Shown here: piece by piece, positions 31,542-42,622 of the stretch | How positions within the stretch are numbered: position 1 is the first letter of the stretch | Layout of the letters: each line of letters begins with the position of its first letter | NCBI GenBank assembly: GCA_024114885.1 | Contig: CP099425.1 | Coordinates: forward strand, 1,240,001 to 1,304,000 | Source of the DNA: Septoria linicola | Taxonomy: Eukaryota > Ascomycota > Dothideomycetes > Mycosphaerellales > Mycosphaerellaceae | Direction: 5' to 3' | Length of the DNA: 64,000 nt | Notes under the pieces: model-generated | Databases searched by the model: none | The model's input: only the letters and a program-made list of their open reading frames with translations | Told to the model about the DNA's origin: nothing | Translations under genes and position numbers: made by a program

Positions 31542-32536
31542 TCACGTCAAACCAGCACGTCTCCACCACTCTGTGCACCACATATGTAGCTCTCCATTGA
31601 TCCCGTCCACGAAGTCTGGATCAAGGTTCTGTGGCATGCTGAAGAACGAAGGACCGTTCACACATTCATTATGGTACCAGAACCGTAGGCGATCAGCTCC
31701 GTTCTCGTGTGGTGAAATGAAAGCATTCTGCCAGGTTGTCAACCAGGCACGCATCGACGTCCGTGCCTACTCATCGACTACTCACCTTTAAATCGTTCCA
31801 CCCGTCTACTCCACCACAGTCTTCGGCAGGGCCGTGCCCTTTGGCTTCGAGACAGACGGCCTCTTAGCCCGGACGCTCTTCTAGACTTGTCTCCGCTCTT
31901 CCAAGAAGCGTAATCTCGTGTTCCCACTCGGCGATAGTATCGTATGTATACACTATTCTTGCTGGCGGTTCAAGCCAGATCTTGTCGCCATGTAAAACCT
32001 GCGCTAGTTTGCGCGTCTTGTTACCTTTGTATCCAATGCCATCGGGGACTAACTATGGAGTTGTCCTCTTCTGGCTCTATCACCAACTGCTCCTTTGGGT
32101 CCCAGCCCTCGTCACCGTAGAGATCGAAATGGTACCCGTGCACATCTGCCCAGCCGAATGCTCGCTGTAGGATGCAATGGAGGTGGTGGAAGTTGATCGT
32201 GGTCGGCACACGTAGAGTGCGACTAATGATGGGAAAAGATGGTCCTTTCGACTTGACATACAATAGATAGCCTGGCTCAATATCTGCTCGCTGCGTCAGT
32301 TCCCGCTCGGCGTCTCTCCTCTCCTGACTTCTTTGGCTTGGTGACGCGACCACCGCGAGTGTGGGCCATCGAGCCCGGAGCGTGTAAAGGCATGGTGTTC
32401 GTAAGAGTGAGCACGCTTCGTGCACACTGAGCACCATCGCAATAGCAGGTTCTCTAGAGCAGAACCTCTCGAGGGGATCACTTCGGCACATCCATGAGCG
32501 TGATTTTATCAAACCTGGGACCTTCATTGCTTGCAT
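31542..32536 (-). pseudogene. pRiA4b ORF-3-like protein, disrupted
   Basis: From ATG 32536 the minus strand encodes a domain of the plasmid pRiA4b ORF-3-like type: PSFPIISRTLRVPTTINFHHL, then LQRAFGWADVHGYHFDLYG. Frame is lost at a CCCC run (32047-32044). A one-base shift gives GYKGNKTRKLAQVL and YTYDTIAEWEHEITLLG, matching the family's Y-D-x-x-x-x-W-x-H-E-I core. An in-frame TAA (31866-31864) then interrupts before AVCLEAKGHGPAEDCGGVDGW, the expected CGG end. A GTGAGT...GGCAG intron (31785-31728) and a last exon (RLRFWYHNECVNG...) are preserved. Two breaks with intact splice sites indicate recent decay. Parts of the N-terminus may lie upstream to 32871. Confidence 0.75.
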
Positions 32537-32871
32537 AGCAAGCCAGCTGTTGATTTACGAAGCAGATCCGTCAGTTTGCTGAGATATGCCTTTTCTGGCT
32601 CTGATCCCAATTCAATCATTGTACAGACGCATGACCTTCCTATCACCTTGTTGAGCTTAGATCGTTTCGAGTTTGGGTTGACTTCTGGGCGCGTGTTTGT
32701 GTCACGCGTAACGTCTTGCGAAGGTGACATATTGAGACGCGCTCGCAGCAAAAGTCTGGCTTGCCGCTGCACAAGTACAGCTCTCGAGACACACGCAGTC
32801 GCTCTTGCGTTTACAAAAGATTTGCTGTTGATTGTGAGGGAGAGTCGGCATTGCCTTGAAGTGGAGGGCAT

Positions 32872-33178
32872 CCGCTATCATTCGCTACTAGCCAATCACA
32901 CCACGATCTTCTTGTGCCACTCTACACCAAGGAGTATCTCGCATCTCTAGCTCGGACTTGCATCTACCGAACACATCGGCTAGCTCCTTCGACAGGAAGG
33001 CCACATCGGCTCGAGTGCCACGCGAGGAGCGTGGCAGTCTAGTCTTGCAAGCTAATGAGAGTAGTGCGTGGGTCATCCTGATAATGGACTCCAGATATCA
33101 TCTGCTCAGGTTCGTGTTGCGCGTCTCTTATCATACCATGAGTTGTTCCTTCTGAAAGTTGCGAGAGGCAAAGTCGAA
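32872..33178. other. Intergenic, about 300 bp
   Basis: Leader of the permease gene. No gene seen. Confidence 0.35.
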
Positions 33179-35091
33179 ATGGCAGGAGTCAGCTCTTCGC
33201 TTCGGCGAGATGAAGTTATCGAACTAAAAGGCAACAGCAAGGACTGGTCAAATGAGGACCATGGCTCGCCCATCTTCGACGACTACGATGTCGCAGACTC
33301 GCCATGGGGCAACACCAATACCGACGAACAAGACATGCAGCGACTGGGCAAGAAGCAAGAATTTAAGCGCAACTTCAGCTTCTTGTCCGCCCTTGGATTC
33401 GTGTCAGTCTATATGGCCTCGTGGGAATTCGTGTTGGTCAGTCTGTCGGTCGGCTTTAATTCCGGTGGTTATGGAGGCCTTTTCTGGTGCTACTTGACGA
33501 CTGTCACCTGCTATGCTACAATCGTAGCCAGCTTGGCGGAGATGGAGAGTATGTTCACTGTATGTGAACGTTGCAGGTATCTGTGTTAATCACTTCACAG
33601 GCATGGCACCAACTGCTGGTGGACAATATCACTGGGTGTAAGGTGCTAACCCAAACATTGAATCACCTTTGCGATGCTGATCACCCCCAGGAGCGAATTT
33701 GCACCAGCTAGATATCAGCGATTCTTGAGTTATAGCTCAGGCTGGCTGTCTACATTGGGGTGGCTAGCCTCCGTCGCGTCTAGCACTTTCGTTGTGGTGC
33801 GTATTCGAAGGCACGGGACCATTATGGCTCCAAAACGACTGACACTGCTCGACATAAGACTACCCAGATCGAAGCTATGATCAATGTCACGACCCCAGAT
33901 TACATCTTCAAGCCATGGCAGTATGTTCTCATCATGATCGCGTTCACCGTGATTACGATTTTCTTCAACACGTGGGGAGCACCATTCCTGCCGACTCTCG
34001 AGACCTTCTGTCTTTTCGGCCACATTCTAGGATTCTTGGTTGTGATGATACCTCTACTGGTGCTCTGCCCGAAGAACTCCGCCTCCGAGGTATTTCTGGA
34101 CTTTCAAGACAACTCTGGCTTCAACAACATCGGTACCGCGTACATGATCTCCCAGGTCTATGTCATGTACTGTAACCTTGGCTCGGATTCGGTCGTACAC
34201 ATCAGCGAAGAGGTCGAGAATGCATCTCTGACTGTGCCACGTGTGATGATCTGGTCGTATGTTGGCAATGTCTTTCTCGGCATTTGCATGCTGGTCACGA
34301 TGCTATTCTGCTTGGGGCCCCTGGAGGGTGTAGTAAGTGCCGTCCACGAAGCCAAGAGTTCACCGTGATGCTAACAAAGTCTTAGCTCGAAGCAAATATC
34401 CCATATCTCCTGCTATTCAACAACACTGGCAGCCCGACCTTGTCGATCATCTTGAATGTTATTCTCTTCCTGCTGATCTACATGGGTAACATTACTGCTC
34501 TCGCGACCTGCGCTAGAGAGGTCTTTGCCTTTGCACGCGACAAAGGTGTGCTTACACTTCCCGTCACCATCTGCACTGTTGACCTGCTGACACCTCCTAG
34601 GCCTTCCTTTCTCCAGCTTCCAGAGCAAGATGGATCCAAAGCTAGCCGTACCAACGAATGCGGTATATGTCACTTCTGTTGCCGTGGTACTTCTCAGCCT
34701 CATTAATCTCGGTTCAACCTTGGCGTTCAACATAGTCGTCTCGCTTTCCGTCCTCGGACTGTTGAGCACATATATGATCAGCATCGGATGCGTTCTCCTG
34801 AAGCGGATCAAGGGCGAGCCACTTCCGCCAGCGCGCTGGAGTCTTGGCCGCTATGGCATTTGGATCAACGCCTTTGCTTTTCTGTATTCGGCCTTCATAA
34901 TCTGCTTCGCGTGTTTCCCGACCAATTTACCGGTAGACCTGGAAACCGCCAACTGGGCACCTTTGGTCTGGGTCGGAGTCATCATAGCCTCGATTGCATT
35001 TTACGCGCTGTACGGCAAAAAGCACTATACGGCACCTGTGGATTTCGTCGAGGGGCGGAGAGTATGTGGCCAAGGGTTACAGACGACCTGA
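33179..35091 (+). CDS. Amino-acid/GABA permease, APC superfamily
   Basis: Six exons (33179-33548, 33601-33637, 33691-33796, 33859-34332, 34386-34545, 34601-35091) encode 545 residues; introns are 52-62 bp and all junctions keep frame. A cytosolic N-terminus of about 60 residues with DMQRLGKKQEFKRNFSFLSALG is typical of fungal GABA/choline-type permeases. Joined exons give LAEMESMAPTAGGQYHWVSEFAP, the conserved loop after helix 2-3. Later motifs are SEEVENASLTVPRVM and CAREVFAFARDKGLPFSSF. About twelve hydrophobic helices are present. Plasma-membrane uptake of an amino acid or related amine is likely; substrate undetermined. The C-terminal end (VCGQGLQTT) could instead be read through an intron donor GTATGT. 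Confidence 0.92.
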
Positions 35092-36139
35092 CACGACAGC
35101 TATTATCATGTGGCAGATCGACAAGTCGAAGCAGAAGGCTTGTTGCAAGGTACAGCAGACCTGTCTAGATAGAGCCGCTCTTGATATAGCTCCGCTGGAG
35201 CAAAACGCTTTGACACGACTACTGTTCGACTCCTGTCATTGGTCACAGACTTGATGGAGCTAGGAAGCTTTCTCGTTGCAATTGAGTTCGTCCATTTTGG
35301 CTGGGATCTGCCACTTTCTCCCTGCTGCACGATTCCATCATCCCACAACGAGTGCACATGCGCAACGCCGACTACTAACGTCCCATGCAAACACCCATCA
35401 CAGGTCGGTGGTTCGCCCTGTTCTGCGTCGGCGAGAATGGTGTGGCTGTAAGACCTTCATTTCGCAGGAGGACGCGCCTCATTCTTACCTTGCTCTCATT
35501 TTAGGCCGTTGACGATGTCCTGCAAAACCAAAAGGACCTTTTTATGGTCGTCATCAAGAATCTTGAGCAAAAGCATTCCGAGCCAAGCCATGGTCCTACG
35601 AAGCCATTCCTGACGCCATTCGTGACTCATGATCCTATGAAATGTTGGCAGACACTATCAATGATGATCAAACGGACGGAATCAGATCTTAACACAGAGA
35701 TGTTCGCAATGCTAGACCAAGGCTCGCCGCAAGACAACAGTGCTCTACTCGTCCTGGTCCTAGAAGCGGCCAACGGTGGAGGTCATACAATCGAGACAGT
35801 ACGAGTCGATTTGCGCTTGGTATCAAGCGTCCTCGCTTCGTGGGTGGCGAAAGGAGACAATATGCCGGAACTACAGGCACAGGCCACCAGATCGCTAGAC
35901 GGGGTCGTCCGTACCTCAGTCAGACATAGCCTCTCTTAACAAAAATGCTCAGTCTCAACATCGACACGAAAGTCGCGCGACTATATGTCCGCCAAGCACC
36001 GATCTCCCGATGGACCCACTCTGATGAATCCTTCGTGGAGGCGAGGAAGTATTTATATATCGAAACTCCTTTTGCTGTAGCATTCTCTACAACGACAATT
36101 TTTGCCCAGGCGAACCAGTCGCCGTCCATTCGCTCCATC
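35092..36139. other. Intergenic with dispersed repeat and TATA box
   Basis: Contains repeat copy B near 35815-35930 and a frame at 35544-35939 that is probably repeat-derived. TATTTATATAT at 36050-36060 lies 80-90 bp before ATG 36140 and is the likely promoter of the next gene. Confidence 0.5.
35815..35930 (+). repeat. Dispersed repeat, copy B (diverged)
   Basis: Matches the minus strand of 5313-5420 over about 110 bases; the core from GGTATCAAGC to CAGGCACAG is the best conserved. Both copies sit in intergenic DNA beside small Cys-containing secreted-type genes. Confidence 0.65.
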
Positions 36140-36874
36140 ATGTCGTCAACCGTGATCCCGATCCCGTCCGGAACCATAAACGAGTTCTGCATCCAACAAC
36201 TATCAGGCTTCCATGGTGAGGAGCAGACCTGTGCAAATGAAACTCGCGGCACCATAGACGAAGACTTCCAAACATTCTGCTGCGACGGCTGGATCATTGA
36301 CACTACGCAAGATTTGTATCGATACGATCCGACTGCAAACCGCACCGAGACGCATGTGGATCTTGCAAATCTGGTGTGTTGTGCCGCTCATGGCCCACAG
36401 CAGGGAGGAATCATGCCAATCATCCAAGGAAATGGCTTGACATGCACTACTGGATCTCCTACGCCTCTTGCTAGTTTGGCTGCCACGAACACGAACAACG
36501 CTGCAAACTACCTCGCCACATACACTGGCGCTCAAGGAGGATCTGAAAGTGGCACGTACAATCCTACGTTGACAGACTTCGTCCCAACAGAGACGCCGTA
36601 CTGTCTGTGGGCTGATACTGTCGGGATGGTGATGCAGAACGTCACAGTCGCAGTTGCAGACATTACTGTACCTCCGGCTCCGACCACAGATGAGTACGGC
36701 TATCCGATCACGACTGGGACCTTCGCACCAAACACAACATCATATGTATCGTTTCCCACTGCCAGCGCTGTCGCCACGAGCTCTACATCTTCTGCAGCAG
36801 TGCCGGAAATAGCACCTCCTACGCTAAGCTTGCTAGCATTCTTCACTGCCCTCAAGATTACTGGTCTCGCCTAG
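36140..36874 (+). CDS. Hypothetical Cys-containing protein with GPI-like C-terminus
   Basis: The frame is open from ATG 35945, but a TATA box at 36050-36060 places transcription start after that, so ATG 36140 is used (244 residues). The N-half has eight or nine Cys including two CC pairs (FQTFCCDGW, NLVCCAAHG) and CANETRG. The second half is Thr/Pro/Ser-rich with N-glycosylation sites (NVTVA, NTTSY). It ends in a hydrophobic tail (LSLLAFFTALKITGLA) after a Ser/Ala-rich stretch, as in GPI-anchored wall proteins. A clear N-terminal signal peptide is absent, so anchoring is uncertain. The last 17 bases overlap the P450 3' end on the other strand. Confidence 0.6.
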   Translation: MSSTVIPIPSGTINEFCIQQLSGFHGEEQTCANETRGTIDEDFQTFCCDGWIIDTTQDLYRYDPTANRTETHVDLANLVCCAAHGPQQGGIMPIIQGNGLTCTTGSPTPLASLAATNTNNAANYLATYTGAQGGSESGTYNPTLTDFVPTETPYCLWADTVGMVMQNVTVAVADITVPPAPTTDEYGYPITTGTFAPNTTSYVSFPTASAVATSSTSSAAVPEIAPPTLSLLAFFTALKITGLA

Positions 36875-38469
36875 ACACTCTTACCCACATCCCTGTCTGC
36901 ACCCAAATACCAATCTGGAAGTCTTGTTCGAGCGGCTGCTTTGAGTTGCAGATCTTGATCTCGAAGCGCCGCAATAGCTCGACGAAGATCTTGTTGAGCT
37001 CTATCAGAGCGACCGCCTGTCCGAGACACTTGAAGCGACCATAACCGAAGATGACCTCGTTGTTCTGTTCCATCTCTCGAAGCTTAGCAGAATCTTCGCA
37101 GTCGCCTCCATCTGCAGTCAGTAGCCATCGTTCGGGACGAAAGCAGCTTTCATCTGGCCCAAACAGTGTCTTGTCGCGAGTCATCGCATATGTGGACCAC
37201 CTAACATCTGTCAGCTACGGTAGAACAGCTATGAGGAAACAGTACTCACCCTATGCGAGTACCACCAGGTACATAAAGGCCATCGATGGTGTCGCCTCCT
37301 GCTGGCACTTCATGCGAAAAGAGTCCGCTGACTGGTGGCGAAATGCGCAGACCTTCTTTAATGCAAGCCTGGAGATACTTCATCATCCTCGCTACTGCAT
37401 CACTGATCACTTCGCCAGCAATTTCGGTCCCATCGATCTCGTTGAGCAGCTTCTCGTAGACTGCCGGGCTGCTCAGCACGTTCAACAGGACACTGCGTAC
37501 TGCTGTAGCAGTTGTGTCACTTCCAGCCAGAATCTGCAACACGACCTCACTCTCTACTTGCTCTCTTGTAAGACCATGTCGCAAGAAGGAGCCCATCATA
37601 TCTTTGCGATCTTGACTTGGCTTCTCGTCGGCTCTGGTCTCGCTTGAGCTCTTCCCACCAAATCTCTTCGCCACGATGTTTGATGCAATCTTGAACGTCC
37701 TACCAAGACCGAGGTCATCCCGATCGCTAGGCCCTAGCATCTTCAAGAGCTGTGATTTCTCCAAGAACGAATACAGATTCGGCAACACTGCCATGAGATT
37801 GATCAGCGTGATGCTCTTCTCCGTCTCTTGCAAATACCCAAAATTGTCGTTATCATCCTTCAAATCCCCAAAACACTCGCCAAACGCCAACGAGCTGATC
37901 ACATCCAGAGTAAAGAAATGGCTCTTCCTCGCCAGATCCATCGGCTTATATACGCCTCTCTTCGAGTCAGAAAGATACTTCCTCTCGATCAATCTCACCA
38001 AGGCCAGCACCTGCTCATCGATCCTCTCTTCCAAGTCAGGATTCTCCTTCCCACCATACCCGCCAGCCAGCTTCATTCTCATCTCCACATGAGCTTTCTC
38101 GTCACGCATACTCAGCGTGTTGTCTTTGCCTGGGGTGAAGCGCATGGCATTGAACCAATCTGAGCGAGGATAGCCATTTCGAGCGGCGTACATTTTCTTC
38201 CATTGTGTGGCAGATCCGGTGATGAGATGGTCCGGTGCGATGCGCACGAGAGGACCATAGGTCTTGCATAGTTCGCCGTAATGAGACCAGGCTGTGCCTC
38301 GAGTTACCCAGGTCAGGAGAGGAAGACTTGTGTAGTTCGTGTACCATGGTCCGGGGATGTGAGCTAGTCTCCGAGAGGAGGTGTAGGTCCAGAGTGCATA
38401 GGCGAAAAGTGCTAGGAGGAAGAGTGTTGGAATGGACAGATAGGAGAGCAGCGAGTCTGCTCTTGCCAT
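36858..38469 (-). CDS. Cytochrome P450 monooxygenase, pisatin demethylase-like
   Basis: Exons 38469-37250 and 37200-36858 (intron 49 bp) give 520 residues. An N-terminal anchor (LLSYLSIPTLFLLALFAYALW) is followed by HIPGPW. P450 hallmarks are the I-helix LAGSDTTATAVRS, the ExxR in CIKEGLRISPPV, the PERF-type region DESCFRPERWL, and the heme loop FGYGRFKCLG with Cys465 as iron ligand. The membrane-anchored enzyme would act at the ER with a P450 reductase. Similarity of the N-terminal half to CYP57-like proteins is my impression; the substrate is unknown. The intron lies just before WSTYAMTRD, a common position. Confidence 0.95.
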
Positions 38470-39750
38470 GGTGACTGTCTTGACGTTGGGTGAAGGAGCT
38501 GAAGTGCTTCACGATTATGCTTCTTGCCAGAATTCGCAGGCTTTGGCATATATGTGTATACGTACGATCACTAACTCGACATAGTCTCACAGCGCAGATA
38601 GCTGACACCACAGCAGGTGGCTGTCGTACTTGTACTACAGCATTCGCATGATCTCCTACCAGCATCCGAATCCTCATGTGTGCCTTGCGAAGGACATCTG
38701 CACTTTGATGAGAAGTGCAACATTCTTCTTCTTCTGAGTGGACAGCGAGCACAGTCGGCATGCTGTTTTTATGGATACACCGAGGTGCTCGTTCCTGTTG
38801 AGAACCTTGCAAGCGTTGTGTCGCTTGGGACGTCTTCTCGGCCTGTCCGAAGTTCAGCCTGCACGTCCTGCATGAGGTGGGTCAAAGGACAGAGACGAGC
38901 CAAAGCTAGACGTTTGCCATGAGAGTGTGCATTCACCACCAAGTGAAATGACGATAGAGAGATGATCTTCATCCCCAAGACCTGTAACGAAGCAGCAAAA
39001 CTTTGCTTGCTCTCATGTCTATACAGATGATCACATGCTATGCACGGGCAACTTACAAATGTAGGCAACGAACTTTCATCAACATCTTCAGCAATCTGGT
39101 CGTCGACCATCCACACCATACTCCGTCTTTGAGGGAGAAGTGGTCCATCTTATGGGAGGTAGACATGCACCATGCCAATGAAGCCAAGACCAACGTGAAA
39201 TTGCCCTTTGTTCGCGTTGTGATTCTGCTAGGATCGGGGCTAGCATTGATGTTGTGGTCAGTCACCTCATATGCCGCAGCACAGACTGTACCGCGTTGTG
39301 CGGATGGTTCAGCTATCAGCGGTTATGTATCGTAACTTTGGCTCACCGCAGATGGGTTCCGCGAGCACTATTGATCGTGAATGATCTGCTGTTACCTGCA
39401 TCACGAGTATCTCGATATCTTCGAAGATTTAGATGGTAGATCGTTCCTGAAGACATCGATCCAGGAGATGAGGTCGCGACGCAAAGTTTGCCGCATCCTG
39501 GATGCGGCGATAGGCACGCTCTTTACAGTTTCGTACAACTAGCCATGTGATTGTGATTCTGATTCTGAGGTTTGATAGGTGCGGCTGTACGTGTCCTTGA
39601 CAATCAATTGTCTCATCACATGCAAGCAAGCGACAGGCTCTGCTGGCCATGTGTAAGTGCGCAATTTGTGTTCGCCAAGAGGGCTACAATTCGTACAGCA
39701 TGACCATACTGTACTGCGTATTTTGCCAGTTGGCGAATACGGCTGGTACC
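38470..39750. other. Intergenic, 1.3 kb, with one weak small ORF
   Basis: A 56-residue plus-strand frame from ATG 39165 to 39335 has a hydrophobic segment (VRVVILLGSGLALMLWSV) followed by AQTVPRCADG, like a small secreted or membrane protein, but no further exon could be fixed. Otherwise nothing recognisable. Confidence 0.3.
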
Positions 39751-41841
39751 TCAGCTGAGAAGCACACGAATTTCGTCTTCTGTTCGTGGGAAGATTTCCC
39801 TTAACCAAACTTCGTCCTCGACATCCCCATTTACCTGCTTCATCCGTAGCTCGTCCGCCTGTACCACCAAGGTCTCGATATTGAGGAAGTCATCACAGAA
39901 GCTCTCAGCAGCTTCCTCGATGATCCTTCTAGCAAGGCTCTTGTTCTCGAGCTGGGCCAGGAAGGCGCGCGCGTCCTCTGTGGCAGTAGGCAAGAACGAA
40001 TCGAGCTGCTGCGCGATACCAACAATTTGTCTTGGGTCTTTGTAAGAAGACGACAGATCATTGACACTTGTGACATTCTCAACAAGTTGCTGCAGGCCAG
40101 ACTCATGCAAGAACCAGTTATGCATGGCTTGCGTGAGTTCCTGCTCGTGGACTTCGAGCTTCGGCTGTAGTGCTTCAGATTGATCCGCGAAGCTGTACAG
40201 GCCGAGCACCTCTTTAGTGGCCAGGAGGCAATTCAAGGCGAATATATGGCTGTTTGGTTTGCGGAGCCGCGTCGTGATGTTCTGGCAGCCTGCCAGGAAG
40301 GGGTCTAACGCTTCTTGTAGAATTGGCTGAAATCCTTGAATCCGCTCTACGCGGCTAGTATTGCCCACAGAGGTATCATAGCTTTTTATTAAGACTTTCA
40401 GAGTCTCTAAAGCATCGATCAAGAAGTCTGGAGGGGCCAGATCCTCCGTGGAGATGGCAAAGTCGGTCTGTAGCTTGGCGACGTGGTCTCTCATTATTGA
40501 TCTGAAGCTTCGAAGTGCCGTGTCCGAAAGGGGTCGGAGTATGTCAAGCAGTGATGAGCCGTCGCCGAGCAGATCGGTGAAGATGCTTGCGTAGAATGTG
40601 ATCAGATTGGAGATCTTATAGGCCAATGTGGCGTCCTCGTGGCTCTGCACAACCTGTTCCGTTCTCTGCTTGAGCTGTCTGAACACTCCATCGAGATCGC
40701 GATTGACGAGCTCGTTCAAAGCTTTGCGGCCATCAAAGGGTGGAACAGCACCTTCTCCATCTGATCGTGCCCACGGCTCGCTTTCAATACCAGCTTGGAT
40801 GCTCTTTGCAATTTCATCGCCTTCAGAGATGAACAGGACTTCCAGCGCTTCTCGTTCCGATACTGTAGCAGAATGTGCCCATGCTAGCATGTCACTGACA
40901 TATCGAAGGGGATCGTGCGCTGACAACTCGATGGCCTTGCCCAGAACTGGATGATCAGCATCAACAGGGGCCCCGGTGAGAGCTGAATAGAAGTTGTTCG
41001 ACAGACTATTCTCTCTTGCATCTGCGAAAAAGTCGAGACAGTTTTGGAAAAGCGTTGGTCTTTCGGCTAGAACCCGCAGAGCTCTTCTGATGGCACTGCT
41101 GATCTGCGGATTCTCCATATCGAGGGATTTGAATTCCCGCTGAACCCATCTGTACAATTTCTGGAACGCAGCATTTAATCGCCGAGAGCTCTGCTCGAGA
41201 ATTTCCAGGCCAAGTCGCTCGTTCTCTGACCCGAGCAGGACTTGCGAGTCTTCGTGAATCTTCTTGACCCTGGTCATGATCTTGAAGAAGTCATCATTGA
41301 CTGGCTCAGCTGTAGATGTCAAGGTAGCAAGATCTGCATCTGACACAACGAAGTGCTTATTGAACGCCTCAAGCAGTTGCTGCTTGGTCTCAACCTGTCG
41401 CCTGTCTGCAAGAATCGACTTTGCTTCCTCCAGCATGGGGCCCGTCTCCCGACTAGATGCAGCAACATGCTTCCGCATCTCAACACAGCTGGCGTTCAAG
41501 TTCGCAATGGCTGTGCCGATCCGTTTGAGCTGCTCGGCAACCTTGCCAAAGTCTTGGACGATCTCGCCATTGCATTGGATGAGCTCCTCTTGTACATCGA
41601 GACGTAAGTTACGTCGAGCTTCTGCTGTGTTCTGCAGCTTTCTCTCATCCAGGATAGACAAGGCATCTCGAATCTCGAGGTCAGCATATGATGCCGACAG
41701 CACGCTGGTGATCCTGTTCTGCAGAGCATTGGATCTGGTGGCTCCTGGCGCTGTTGGCGTGGAGGGCGTGGAGGGCGAGTGCAGAGCACTACTCGCCTCA
41801 TTCATGGGCGAGATCACCCGGTCAAAGTAGGGGTTCGACAT
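39751..41841 (-). CDS. COG6: Conserved oligomeric Golgi complex subunit 6
   Basis: Single-exon frame of 696 residues from ATG 41841; the longer frame opens with GTG. The order of features follows COG6: an N-terminal NALQNRITSVLSASYADLEIRDALSILDERK, a coiled-coil region (GEIVQDFGKVAEQLKRIGTAIANLN), then a long helical body including LYRWVQREFKSLD and FLADARE-like FFADARENSLSNNFY. Near the C-terminus are LATKEVLGLYSFAD and ESFCDDFLNIETLV. COG6 is part of lobe B of the vesicle-tethering complex for retrograde Golgi traffic. Length is close to other fungal COG6 proteins. Confidence 0.92.
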   Translation of the reverse strand: MSNPYFDRVISPMNEASSALHSPSTPSTPTAPGATRSNALQNRITSVLSASYADLEIRDALSILDERKLQNTAEARRNLRLDVQEELIQCNGEIVQDFGKVAEQLKRIGTAIANLNASCVEMRKHVAASSRETGPMLEEAKSILADRRQVETKQQLLEAFNKHFVVSDADLATLTSTAEPVNDDFFKIMTRVKKIHEDSQVLLGSENERLGLEILEQSSRRLNAAFQKLYRWVQREFKSLDMENPQISSAIRRALRVLAERPTLFQNCLDFFADARENSLSNNFYSALTGAPVDADHPVLGKAIELSAHDPLRYVSDMLAWAHSATVSEREALEVLFISEGDEIAKSIQAGIESEPWARSDGEGAVPPFDGRKALNELVNRDLDGVFRQLKQRTEQVVQSHEDATLAYKISNLITFYASIFTDLLGDGSSLLDILRPLSDTALRSFRSIMRDHVAKLQTDFAISTEDLAPPDFLIDALETLKVLIKSYDTSVGNTSRVERIQGFQPILQEALDPFLAGCQNITTRLRKPNSHIFALNCLLATKEVLGLYSFADQSEALQPKLEVHEQELTQAMHNWFLHESGLQQLVENVTSVNDLSSSYKDPRQIVGIAQQLDSFLPTATEDARAFLAQLENKSLARRIIEEAAESFCDDFLNIETLVVQADELRMKQVNGDVEDEVWLREIFPRTEDEIRVLLS

Positions 41842-42622
41842 GAGAGACCAGATTCTCCTAGCAGTGCTGCAGAAGAGCCTGATGTTGTGCACGTGTCAGA
41901 AGGCTATCTGAGCCGCGTGGACGAACACGTCTCATAAGTCAAGACTTGTCACTGAGGGCCAAGCAGTTTCTCCTGAAACTGACTTCTGATGCTTGTGCTG
42001 TTGGCCAGACCTTTCCTGCTGACGTGTTTGCTGTTGGCTCTAGCCTGGACAATCGGAGAATCCCGACAACAACACCTGCTCTCGGACACGTCCCGAATTT
42101 ACACCTTGAGCTTCGTGAAACGCACGCTGAAATGACGGCGCTTACAGGATCCCGTCCACCTTCACCTCTTCGCGGACATGTGCACGATGCACAAAATCGG
42201 CGCCACCCGTGTGGCTGTGTCTGCCAACGCGCTTGTTCCAATTCGATCATCGTGGGGTCCTGTCTCGGGTCCTGTCATCGTGTCGCGACAGTAGTTAGTT
42301 AGCGCTTCTAACTTAGTCTAGTCGAGCAGAAGGGTCTGGCTTCTCTGGGTGGGACTTCTTCTTTGATCAGACCAAAATACTATTGCCCATATCACCATTG
42401 ACGAGTCTTGGTTCCTTGGGCGCTCCTAGTCTCTCAGACCGACGACTCCTTCCTCCACACCCCGAATACGACGGATACGCAGTCTTCAAGCGAAATCTTC
42501 AACGATTGCCAGGCCAAACGTTAATTCTACTACGTCCCGCCTTCCAAGCTGACAGACTACTCCGGAGCTCTCCCACATTCCTACATCCTCGTCGAACAAC
42601 ACCACAGTCCCAATCGCCCAGC
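41842..42622. promoter_or_regulatory. Upstream region between COG6 and NCS-1
   Basis: 780 bp between divergent genes. Several short frames occur; none is convincing. It contains both promoters. Confidence 0.35.

Noticed and set aside
32025..32053. A 29-bp intron as the cause of the pRiA4b frame change
   Set aside because: GT and AG are present but 29 bp is too short for splicing, and a separate in-frame TAA would remain.
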